Part shown: positions 1-4,888 of the stretch, one piece after another
Layout: the number at the start of each line of letters is the position of its first letter
How positions within the stretch are numbered: position 1 is the first letter of the stretch
Source of the DNA: an uncultured Shinella sp.
GTDB lineage: Bacteria; Pseudomonadota; Alphaproteobacteria; Rhizobiales; Rhizobiaceae
Direction of reading: 5' to 3'
Length of the DNA stretch: 5,130 nucleotides
Assembly: GCA_946886325.1 (NCBI GenBank)
Contig: CAMPIK010000232.1
Location: 1-5,130, forward strand
The notes under the pieces: generated by a model
Seen by the model: only the letters and a program-made list of their open reading frames with translations
What the model was told of the DNA's origin: nothing
The model's database searches: none
Position numbers and translations under genes: made by a program

Positions 1-298
1 ACACAGAGGCTACGTTCGCGGCGGTCTGCGACCGTTCCATGGCGGTTGTTGTGGCTCGGGAAGCGACCGCAGCATTCTTTATAAACGAAGCCCTTCGCGC
101 CCTCCCCTCCCCTGCCATCTTGATTTTTGCGATCAGGACGGAACCCTGCGATCCTCCTTGTCGGATCACACCAGAATCAGGCGTAGTGCCAGGAGACTGT
201 ATTGCGCGGTTCCGCTTTGCCCCCGTCGGGCTCTGCTCGTCCCGCTATGGTGAAGCGGTCGCGAAACGGCCCGGAATACCGGCCTTTCCCTATTTTCC
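1..298. other. Non-coding region upstream of the rep operon
   Basis: I find no supportable gene here. Plus-strand frames that run through it are open only because of G+C-rich composition; they lack a ribosome-binding site and a recognisable product. A minus-strand ATG at 40-38 opens 13 codons to the window edge, but without a Shine-Dalgarno sequence, so a divergent gene can only be guessed. A direct repeat TGCGATC occurs at 128-134 and 147-153. A GAATC site (CcrM-type) lies at 174-178. The stretch probably contains upstream regulatory DNA of the rep operon. I saw no tRNA, insertion-sequence end or quorum-sensing-type tra box. Confidence 0.5.
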
Positions 299-326
299 TT
301 GTCAGATCGAGAGAATCGGAGATAAT
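299..326 (+). promoter_or_regulatory. Predicted sigma70-type promoter of repABC
   Basis: The -35 box TTGTCA (299-304) and the -10 box GATAAT (321-326) each match the consensus at 5 of 6 positions and are separated by 16 bp. Transcription would start near 333, giving a leader of about 45 nt before the repA ATG at 379. A GAATC methylation-type site (313-317) and one ATCGG pentamer (315-319) lie in the spacer, so a protein bound there would compete with RNA polymerase. In this family RepA, helped by RepB, represses the operon promoter. The start site is inferred from sequence only. Confidence 0.6.
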
Positions 327-377
327 GACGCAAAAATCGGTCATATCGCCGATCTAGCGCTATTTTGGTTTTCCGAT
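315..377. promoter_or_regulatory. Inverted ATCGG/CCGAT repeats, candidate RepA/RepB operator
   Basis: The pentamer ATCGG occurs at 315-319 and 336-340, and its inverse CCGAT at 349-353 and 373-377, forming two nested inverted repeats between the promoter spacer and the repA start codon. The inner pair encloses an ATAT core (343-346). Centre-to-centre steps of 21 and 24 bp are near two helical turns. Autorepression by RepA (with RepB) at the repA promoter is known for repABC plasmids. Assigning these repeats as the binding site is inference. The inner pair could also form an RNA hairpin in the leader. Confidence 0.35.
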
Positions 378-378
378 C

Positions 379-1575
379 ATGAATGCAATACAACAGTTGC
401 CGTCGTTCGAGTTCGACGACAAGATCCTCTTCCAGGGTGCGGAGATTTCCCGCAAGCTGGACCAATTGCGGCTGGAGAAATTTCCGCCGAACGCCAAGAA
501 GACCTTGCGCTCGTTCGGAATGGCCGAGGTGGCGCATTATCTCGGGGTCAGTCCGAACAATCTGAAGCGCCTGCATCTGGAAGGCAAGGGACCGGTGCCG
601 TCGATTTCGACCGGCGGCCGCCGCTTCTATACCGCGGAGCAGATGCTCGAATTGAGGATGTTCCTCGATCGCACCGGCAAGTCCGATGCCAAGAAATATG
701 TGCCCCACCGCAAGCCGGGCGACAAGATGCAGGTCATCGCGGTCGTGAACTTCAAGGGCGGCAGCGGCAAGACGACGACCACGGCCCATCTCGCCCAGCA
801 CCTCGCCCTGACGGGCCACCGCGTCCTCGAAATCGACCTCGACCCGCAGGCCTCCCTTTCGGCACTGCATGGCTTTCAGCCGGAGCTCGACAAGAACCCG
901 TCGCTCTACGATTCGATCCGCTACGACAGCGAGCGCAAGCCGATCTCCGACATCATCCTTCCGACGAACTTCCCGTCGCTGGATATCATTCCCGCCAATC
1001 TCGAATTGCAGGAATACGAATACGATACGCCGCTGGCGATGCAGACCTCCAACGAGGGCAAGCTGTTCTTCACCCGGCTTGGCAAGGCCCTCGAGCAGGT
1101 CGACGATCGCTACGACGTGGTCGTCGTCGATTGCCCGCCGCAGCTCGGCTATCTCACGCTCACCGCCCTCACCGCTGCAACCTCCGTGCTGATCACCGTG
1201 CACCCGCAGATGCTCGACCTGATGTCGATGAGCCAGTTCCTGCTGATGCTCGGCAACATCACGAAGACGATCAAGCGCGCCGGCGCGACCGTTCGCATGG
1301 ATTGGCTGCGCTATCTCATCACCCGCTACGAGCCGACCGATGTGCCGCAGGCGCAGATGCTCGGCTTCATGCATTCGATGCTCGCCGAGGAAATTCTCAA
1401 GAACCCGATGCTGAAATCGACCGCCATTTCCGATGCCGGCTTGACCAAGCAGACGCTCTACGAGGTCGAGCGCTCGAACTTCACCCGCGGGACCTACGAC
1501 CGGGCCATCGAATGCATGGATGCGGTGAATTTCGAGGTTCAGGCGCTGATCCATCGTGCTTGGGGACGCCTGTGA
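379..1575 (+). CDS. repA: RepA, ParA-type partition ATPase and operon repressor
   Basis: This 398-residue protein has the usual length for RepA of repABC plasmids. It is a Walker-type (ParA/MinD) ATPase that segregates plasmid copies together with RepB bound at parS, and it represses its own promoter. Residues 45-70 look like a MerR-like helix-turn-helix following the conserved KTLRSF motif. The deviant Walker A motif KGGSGKTTT is at 126-134 with signature lysine K126 and K131. The A' box DLDPQAS is at 153-159, and Walker B ends at D251 followed by CPP. ATG 379 is the first start after an in-frame stop at 355-357. It has no clear Shine-Dalgarno sequence, unlike repB and repC, so translation may be weak or leader-controlled. 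It is the first gene of the operon, and its stop lies 2 nt before the parS-like site. All key ATPase residues are present, so it appears functional. Confidence 0.96.
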   Translation: MNAIQQLPSFEFDDKILFQGAEISRKLDQLRLEKFPPNAKKTLRSFGMAEVAHYLGVSPNNLKRLHLEGKGPVPSISTGGRRFYTAEQMLELRMFLDRTGKSDAKKYVPHRKPGDKMQVIAVVNFKGGSGKTTTTAHLAQHLALTGHRVLEIDLDPQASLSALHGFQPELDKNPSLYDSIRYDSERKPISDIILPTNFPSLDIIPANLELQEYEYDTPLAMQTSNEGKLFFTRLGKALEQVDDRYDVVVVDCPPQLGYLTLTALTAATSVLITVHPQMLDLMSMSQFLLMLGNITKTIKRAGATVRMDWLRYLITRYEPTDVPQAQMLGFMHSMLAEEILKNPMLKSTAISDAGLTKQTLYEVERSNFTRGTYDRAIECMDAVNFEVQALIHRAWGRL

Positions 1576-1577
1576 TG

Positions 1578-1593
1578 GTTGACTGCCGTCAAA
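1578..1593. other. parS: parS-like centromere site between repA and repB
   Basis: The 16-mer GTTGACTGCCGTCAAA matches the repABC parS consensus as I remember it (GTT-N4-GC-N4-AAC) at 7 of 8 fixed positions; only the last base differs. Its arms TTGAC and GTCAA are perfectly inverted around a 4-bp centre. It starts 2 bp after the repA stop. On Ti-type plasmids RepB is known to bind sites in the repA-repB gap for both partition and autorepression, so the position fits. A scan by eye found no better match elsewhere in the window. That RepB binds it here is inference. Confidence 0.65.
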
Positions 1594-1619
1594 AGCGCAG
1601 TTTTTCCCATAAGTTTCAG

Positions 1620-1641
1620 TCGGATATGCCGATTGGAGGTG
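1620..1641 (+). promoter_or_regulatory. repB ribosome-binding site with adjacent inverted repeat
   Basis: GGAGGTG (1635-1641) is a near-perfect Shine-Dalgarno sequence, with 8 nt between GGAGG and ATG 1648. It decides the repB start in favour of 1648 over an upstream TTG at 1579, which lies inside the parS-like site. Just before it, TCGG (1620-1623) and CCGA (1629-1632) form an inverted repeat around ATATG. With flanking A-U and G-U pairs this could be a 6-bp RNA hairpin, or an operator resembling the one ahead of repA. Confidence 0.7.
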
Positions 1642-1647
1642 CTGGCC

Positions 1648-2619
1648 ATGGCGCGTAAAAACCCGTTTGCAAGCCTGATGGACGACAGACAGTCGCCCGA
1701 AGGGCAGGTGGCGCTCGATTATACGATCAAGGGTGCATCCCGCTCGATCATCAGTTCGATCGACGAACTGTCTCAGCGCGCCGACAAGCTTCTTCAAGGC
1801 GAAACGGTCGTCGAACTCGATCCTGCCACGATCGATGCATCCTTCGTGCGCGATCGCATGGAGGACGACGAACAGGAGTTCGCCGACCTTCTGAACGCCA
1901 TTCGCGAGCGCGGGCAGGATTCGCCCATTCTCGTTCGCCCTCACCCCAGTCACTCCGGCCGCTACATGGCGGTGTTCGGCCACCGGCGCATCCGGGTCGC
2001 GCGGGAACTCGGGCGTCCGGTCCGGGCGGTCGTGAAGAATATCAAGGATCGCGATCACGTCGTTGCGCAGGGCCAGGAGAACACGGCACGGGCCAATCTC
2101 TCCTTCATCGAGAAGGCCCTTTTTGCCGGCGAGCTGGCGCGGCTGAGCTACGATAATGACAACACGATCGTGCTCGCAGCTCTGTCCGTCGAGAAGGCCA
2201 CCCTGTCGAAAATGCTGGCGGTGGCCTCAATGCCCGGCGATCTCCTGCAGATCATCGGGGCCGCCAAGGGGATCGGCCGGGACCGGTGGTACGAGCTGAA
2301 GATGCTCCTGGACAAGCCCGCCAATCTGACGCTGGCGCGCGAATTCGTCGATACCGATGAATTCAAGGGGCTTTCAGGGGACGACCGCTTCAACAGGCTT
2401 CTGGCTACGCTCAAGGGCGGCAGGAAGGTCACGAAGGCGATTGCCCCCAGGAATAGCCGGCAATGGATGCCGGCGGATCGAGCGGTGAAGGTCGACATCA
2501 AAAGCGACGGCCGCTCATACACGCTGTCCCTGAAGGCCAAGGATGCCGTCGGTTTCGGAGAGTTCATCTCCGACAACCTTGCGCAGCTCTACGCCGACTA
2601 TCAGGGCCGGAAGGATTGA
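1648..2619 (+). CDS. repB: RepB, ParB-type centromere-binding partition protein
   Basis: This 323-residue protein starts MARKNPFASLMDD, typical of RepB from repABC plasmids, and has the normal family length. RepB binds parS, loads RepA and helps repress the operon. The ParB/Srx-type nucleotide-binding fold spans about residues 55-150: a PILVRP segment at 93-98, the GHRR box at 111-114 and ENTARANLS at 144-152, corresponding to the conserved ParB boxes that bind CTP in characterised relatives. A helix-turn-helix that would read parS lies at about 176-204 (LAALSVEKATLSKML onward). The C-terminal third is the RepB-specific region, usually needed for dimerisation. The start at 1648 is set by a strong Shine-Dalgarno sequence at 1635-1641. 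The gene follows repA by 72 bp and precedes repC by 167 bp in one operon. No motif appears damaged. Confidence 0.95.
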   Translation: MARKNPFASLMDDRQSPEGQVALDYTIKGASRSIISSIDELSQRADKLLQGETVVELDPATIDASFVRDRMEDDEQEFADLLNAIRERGQDSPILVRPHPSHSGRYMAVFGHRRIRVARELGRPVRAVVKNIKDRDHVVAQGQENTARANLSFIEKALFAGELARLSYDNDNTIVLAALSVEKATLSKMLAVASMPGDLLQIIGAAKGIGRDRWYELKMLLDKPANLTLAREFVDTDEFKGLSGDDRFNRLLATLKGGRKVTKAIAPRNSRQWMPADRAVKVDIKSDGRSYTLSLKAKDAVGFGEFISDNLAQLYADYQGRKD

Positions 2620-2638
2620 AACGAGGAGACAAGCGCGC

Positions 2639-2678
2639 AAAAGAAAAGGCCCCCGAACGTTGCCGCAGCGGAAGCCCT
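2639..2678 (-). terminator. Rho-independent terminator of the antisense RNA
   Basis: Read on the minus strand, GGCTTCCG (complement of 2669-2676) pairs with CGGGGGCC (complement of 2648-2655) through 8 pairs including two G-U wobbles, and is followed by UUUUCUUUU (complement of 2639-2647). Outward A-U and G-U pairing with the GAGAG before the stem could lengthen it. On the plus strand the two wobbles become C-A mismatches and there is no U tract, so the terminator works in the minus direction only. This lets repC transcription pass. Confidence 0.8.
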
Positions 2679-2691
2679 CTCTGATCTAGAC
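2640..2691 (-). ncRNA. Counter-transcribed RNA (ctRNA) that restrains repC
   Basis: All known repABC cassettes of this type carry a small antisense RNA in the repB-repC gap that represses RepC synthesis and acts as an incompatibility determinant. Here a minus-strand promoter, a roughly 50-nt transcript and a U-tailed terminator hairpin lie in the expected place and order. The transcript is fully complementary to the repC leader. The 5' end is estimated from the -10 box and the 3' end from the U tract, so both may be off by a few bases. In the family model, pairing with the leader mRNA favours a fold in which the downstream hairpin covers the repC ribosome-binding site. The identification rests on position, promoter and terminator, not on a covariance-model search. 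Confidence 0.85.
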
Positions 2692-2697
2692 ACCCAG

Positions 2698-2726
2698 AGA
2701 ATCACATTTCCGCGAATCATAGTCAA
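2698..2726 (-). promoter_or_regulatory. Promoter of the ctRNA
   Basis: On the minus strand the -35 box TTGACT (2726-2721) is followed after 17 bp by GATTCT (2703-2698), preceded by TG at 2706-2705 as an extended -10. The -35 matches consensus at 5 of 6 positions and the -10 is weaker at 3 of 6. Three GANTC sites overlap or touch this promoter: GAATC 2699-2703 in the -10, GAATC 2714-2718 in the spacer, and GAGTC 2727-2731 just upstream of the -35. Transcription would begin near 2691 and run against the operon. Confidence 0.7.
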
Positions 2727-2751
2727 GAGTCTTCAGCGCCAATTTCGGTGA

Positions 2752-2786
2752 CGTCTTCGCTTTTGCCTTGAAGAAGGTGAATGACG
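2752..2786 (+). promoter_or_regulatory. repC leader hairpin (S-element-like) hiding the ribosome-binding site
   Basis: In the mRNA, 2762-2769 (UUUGCCUU) pairs with 2774-2781 (AAGGUGAA) around a GAAG loop: eight pairs, two of them G-U. A lower helix CGUC (2752-2755) with GACG (2783-2786) can close it. This buries the Shine-Dalgarno sequence AAGAAGGTGA (2771-2780), which matches the 16S-complementary AAGGAGGTGA at 9 of 10 positions. A leader stem-loop of this kind is known to be required, with ctRNA, for copy control in repABC plasmids. The pairing is seen in the sequence; its regulatory effect here is inferred. Confidence 0.65.
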
Positions 2787-4082
2787 ATGGAGAGTGGATA
2801 TGTGACGACGCCCTTTGGGCGGCGGTCGATGTCGCTTGGCATGCTCGCAAGCCAGATGACACATCGCGAGATCGACCGCGAACAGACAATCGACAAGTGG
2901 AAGCTGTTTCGATCGGCATGCTTCGCCCGGCCGCTGCTCGGCGTGTCGGATCGTGCGCTTGCCGTGCTGAACGCCCTGCTGAGCTTCTACCCGAAAAACG
3001 AACTCTCGGAGGCCAATGGCCTGGTCGTTTTTCCGTCCAATGCGCAGCTGTCGTTCCGCTGCCACGGCATGGCGGAAGCGACCCTGCGCAGGCATCTGGC
3101 TGCCCTTGTCGATGCGGACCTGATCATCCGGAAGGACAGCCCGAACGGGAAGCGCTATGCGCGCAAGGACGGGCAGGGGGCAATCGATTCCGCCTTCGGA
3201 TTCTCGCTGGCGCCGTTGCTCTGCAGGGCGCAGGAGATTGAAGCGCTGGGCGACCGGATCGAGGCGGAACAAATGCATCTTCGCCGGCTGCGTGAACAGG
3301 TGACCTTGTGCCGGCGCGATATCGCCAAACTCATCGAGACGGCGCTCTCGGAAGGCGTCGCCGGCGATTGGGAGGCTCTTCAACTCGAATTTCGCGGCGC
3401 CGTTTCGCATATCCAGCGCAAGGCGACCGCCGCGGAGCTTCAGACGGCACTGGATGCATTGACCGCATTGCGTGATCGTGCAGTCAAACAATTGGAAACA
3501 AAGATAAATTCCAAAAAATCAAGCGGCAATGCATTACAAAATGAGCGTCACATACAGAATTCAAATACACAACACCCTATTGAATCTGAACCTGCTCAAG
3601 AAAGGAGCAAGGCAGAAATGCCGAGTGAAATCGGAACGCGACTGCAAGCTGCTCACGGTGCACCGATAGAAGTCCGGAACTCTGATGATCGGCCTGTCAG
3701 CGGGATCAAGCCGACGCCGACTGGTGTTTCGCCTCCCGGCCATCTGCCGCTGTCACTCGTTCTCCAGTCCTGCCCCGAAATCGGAATGTTCGGCAAAGGC
3801 GGCAGGATCGAGAATTGGCGAGACCTGATGAGCGCCGCGGTCGTCGTTCGCTCCATGCTCGGCATCAGCCCTTCGGCCTATGAGGCTGCCTGTGACGCGA
3901 TGGGTCCGGAGAATGCGGCAACGGCGATCGCCTGCATTCTCGAGCGCGGCGGATTGATCAATTCGGCAGGTGGATATCTCCGGGACCTGACGCGTCGATG
4001 CGAGAGGGGCGAGTTTACGATCGGTCCGATGGTCATGGCCCTGCTGCGGGCAAATGCACCGGCGAAGGCCCGGGCCGGCTGA
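2787..4082 (+). CDS. repC: RepC, replication initiator protein
   Basis: This 431-residue protein begins MESGYVTTPFGRRSMSL, the hallmark opening of RepC, and has the usual length. RepC is the only protein essential for replication of repABC plasmids and acts mainly in cis at an origin inside its own gene. The N-terminal domain (about 1-140) includes a winged-helix-like stretch, with FPSNAQLSFRCHGMAEATLRRHLAAL at about 82-107 as the probable recognition region. Residues 145-235 are charged and helical. A low-complexity linker (about 236-320, rich in N, Q, S and P) is encoded by the A+T-rich origin. The C-terminal domain (about 320-431) contains IENWRDLM and AGGYLRDLTRR. An ATG at 2781 is also in frame, but it sits only 3 nt from the Shine-Dalgarno core; 2787 has a 9-nt spacing and gives the usual N-terminus. 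Expression is controlled by the ctRNA and the leader hairpin. Confidence 0.95.
   Translation: MESGYVTTPFGRRSMSLGMLASQMTHREIDREQTIDKWKLFRSACFARPLLGVSDRALAVLNALLSFYPKNELSEANGLVVFPSNAQLSFRCHGMAEATLRRHLAALVDADLIIRKDSPNGKRYARKDGQGAIDSAFGFSLAPLLCRAQEIEALGDRIEAEQMHLRRLREQVTLCRRDIAKLIETALSEGVAGDWEALQLEFRGAVSHIQRKATAAELQTALDALTALRDRAVKQLETKINSKKSSGNALQNERHIQNSNTQHPIESEPAQERSKAEMPSEIGTRLQAAHGAPIEVRNSDDRPVSGIKPTPTGVSPPGHLPLSLVLQSCPEIGMFGKGGRIENWRDLMSAAVVVRSMLGISPSAYEAACDAMGPENAATAIACILERGGLINSAGGYLRDLTRRCERGEFTIGPMVMALLRANAPAKARAG
3481..3600. other. oriV: Probable origin of replication (oriV) inside repC
   Basis: By count, 77 of these 120 bases are A or T (64%), in sharp contrast to the G+C-rich sequence on both sides. 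In characterised repABC plasmids the origin is an A+T-rich region in the middle of repC, adjacent to the RepC binding site, and this matches in position. Upstream, GCATTG repeats at 3456-3461 and 3465-3470, and its inverse GCAATGC lies at 3526-3532, possible parts of a RepC site. A GAATC site is at 3582-3586. The exact boundaries and the RepC site cannot be fixed from sequence alone. Confidence 0.7.
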
Positions 4083-4105
4083 GGGAGGATACGAAGCCTT
4101 AACCA

Positions 4106-4116
4106 TAACGGCGTTA
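4106..4116. repeat. Short perfect palindrome after repC
   Basis: TAACG and CGTTA flank a single central G, 23 bp past the repC stop and upstream of the next small gene. The loop is too short for a stable RNA hairpin and no U tract follows, so it is not a terminator. A dimeric repressor could bind such a site, but nothing else supports that. Confidence 0.3.
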
Positions 4117-4153
4117 GGGGTGTTCATCCGTTGTACTCAGTCGGGACGCCTCA

Positions 4154-4432
4154 ATGCCGCAGACATGCCTCGAACGTTCAGCCGCCCAAGTTGCTCCTTT
4201 TCCGCTTGCCGCCAGGTCGGACCTCGTTCGCCGAAGTGCCGTCGAACTGTCGTGCAGACACGGCCAGGCAGCCGTCGACTACTGGCGACAGCTGTGCCGG
4301 TCGCTTGCCGATCAGCTCGTCGAAGCCGGCTGCGGAAAACGCCAGGCAAGCGGGCAGGTCTTGGCCTTTCAGGCGGCGGTGCAGGCCGAGATGCGCGTTC
4401 TCTTCGAGGAGAGGGCTCAGGCGAAGGGTTGA
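4154..4432 (+). CDS. Small DUF6074-like protein of unknown function
   Basis: This 92-residue protein resembles, from memory, the DUF6074 family of small rhizobial proteins. It has a short variable start, then FPLAARSDLVRRSA at about 16-29, YWRQLCRSLADQLVEAGC at 43-60, and an amphipathic AFQAAVQAEMRVLFEE helix at 71-86. It looks soluble and helical, with no signal peptide or membrane segment. No function is established for this family. An in-frame stop at 4115-4117 leaves ATG 4154 as the only upstream ATG, though it lacks a clear Shine-Dalgarno sequence. It lies 71 bp after repC on the same strand and may be co-transcribed. An overlapping minus-strand frame (4178-4768) is open but has no recognisable product. 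The family call is moderate and a profile search would settle it. Confidence 0.6.
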   Translation: MPQTCLERSAAQVAPFPLAARSDLVRRSAVELSCRHGQAAVDYWRQLCRSLADQLVEAGCGKRQASGQVLAFQAAVQAEMRVLFEERAQAKG

Positions 4433-4458
4433 GCCCGTCTGGGTCGCCTGGTTGAAAA

Positions 4459-4476
4459 GGTCTGGATGAACAGACC
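4459..4476. repeat. Perfect inverted repeat between the two small genes
   Basis: GGTCTG (4459-4464) and CAGACC (4471-4476) form a 6-bp stem with a 6-nt loop, 26 bp after the stop of the DUF6074-like gene. No U tract follows, so it would be at best a weak or Rho-assisted terminator. It could also be an operator half-site pair. Confidence 0.35.
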
Positions 4477-4496
4477 GCCGCCGTGACTTTGCCACG

Positions 4497-4522
4497 TGAA
4501 TCAGATTCATCACCGTCGGTGA
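4497..4522. promoter_or_regulatory. Two abutting 13-bp palindromes, candidate operator
   Basis: TGAATCAGATTCA (4497-4509) and TCACCGTCGGTGA (4510-4522) are each perfect palindromes around a single central base, and they lie back to back with no gap. They end 27 bp before the ATG at 4550. The first contains two GANTC (CcrM-type) sites, GAATC 4498-4502 and GATTC 4504-4508. The sequence can also fold as a hairpin pairing ATTCA-CACC with GGTGAAT with a one-base bulge. The position suggests control of the following gene. No regulator is identified. Confidence 0.4.
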
Positions 4523-4549
4523 ATGTGTGTGCGTGCGGAGTCCGAGTGC

Positions 4550-4876
4550 ATGAATGACCAGGAAGTCGACAAGCGCATTGCCGATGCAATGCGGAGCTAC
4601 TTCGACCTGAAGCGGGATTTGGCGCTTCTCAAGAAGACGCTGGAACAGGCCCGCAAGGAAACCGGGCAGGCAATCGATCTCTTCTATGACCCTGGGCGAA
4701 ACGTGGGTCACGCCGCCGAAATCCTGCGGCTTCACCACGGTCGTCGCGACATGTCGCGGCTTCTGCACCGTGCCGAGGTTCTGGCAGGCGGAGAGAGGAG
4801 GGGGCCTTTGGCGACCCCTTCGAAGGATGCTGCTAGCGCCTTTCCGGTGGAATCCGGATCACCAAAAAGGCGCTAG
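4550..4876 (+). CDS. Small helical protein of unknown function
   Basis: I do not recognise this 108-residue protein. Residues 1-45 are charged and predicted helical (DLKRDLALLKKTLEQARKE at about 19-37), possibly a short coiled coil. A region with histidines and arginines (HAAEILRLHHGRRDMSRLL, about 54-72) follows. There is no signal peptide or membrane segment. ATG 4550 is preferred over an in-frame ATG at 4523 because GGAG (4537-4540) lies 9 nt ahead of it, and the upstream ATG falls directly against the palindromes. About the last 14 residues (from codon 95) and the TAG stop lie inside the terminator-type inverted repeat, so the native C-terminus may have been replaced by this repeat or simply runs into it. 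It is convergent with the recombinase gene. It is probably a real gene, since it has a Shine-Dalgarno sequence, but composition-driven openness is not excluded. Confidence 0.5.
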   Translation: MNDQEVDKRIADAMRSYFDLKRDLALLKKTLEQARKETGQAIDLFYDPGRNVGHAAEILRLHHGRRDMSRLLHRAEVLAGGERRGPLATPSKDAASAFPVESGSPKRR

Positions 4877-4886
4877 ATTTTTATTT
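4833..4886 (+). terminator. Rho-independent terminator with an 11-bp perfect stem
   Basis: CTAGCGCCTTT (4833-4843) is perfectly complementary to AAAGGCGCTAG (4866-4876), and ATTTTTATTT follows at 4877-4886. Inside the 22-nt loop GGTG and CACC can pair further. It would stop plus-strand transcription coming from the small genes. Its right arm supplies the TAG stop codon of the upstream reading frame. The minus strand lacks a U tract after the stem, so action is mainly in one direction. The element may belong to a dispersed rhizobial repeat together with the palindrome that follows. Confidence 0.75.
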
Positions 4887-4888
4887 CT

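Noticed and set aside
1576..1647. Small extra gene (such as repD) between repA and repB
   Set aside because: The gap is only 72 bp and is filled by the parS-like site, an inverted repeat and the repB ribosome-binding site.
39..1658. Plus-strand open frame of 539 codons overlapping repA in another frame
   Set aside because: RepA in the other frame carries intact ATPase motifs. This frame is proline- and arginine-rich composition noise.
166..2058. Long minus-strand open frame of 630 codons opposite repA and repB
   Set aside because: It covers two clear genes in antisense, is rich in R, H and V from reverse reading of G+C-rich codons, and has no recognisable domain. It is a shadow of repA and repB.
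2562..2577. Second parS-like match GTT-N4-TC-N4-AAC near the end of repB
   Set aside because: Only the outer three bases are symmetric and the centre is TC, so it is not a dyad. It is consistent with chance in coding sequence.
2648..2676. Plus-strand terminator between repB and repC
   Set aside because: On the plus strand the stem contains two C-A mismatches and lacks a U tract. The same sequence works only on the minus strand as the ctRNA terminator.
2733..3491. Minus-strand open frame of 252 codons opposite repC
   Set aside because: It is antisense to the strongly conserved N-terminal region of RepC and also crosses the repC leader. No domain is visible.
4178..4768. Minus-strand open frame of 196 codons over the two small genes
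   Set aside because: No recognisable product. The plus strand offers a DUF6074-like protein and a gene with a Shine-Dalgarno sequence. I keep a small doubt because the minus frame spans both.
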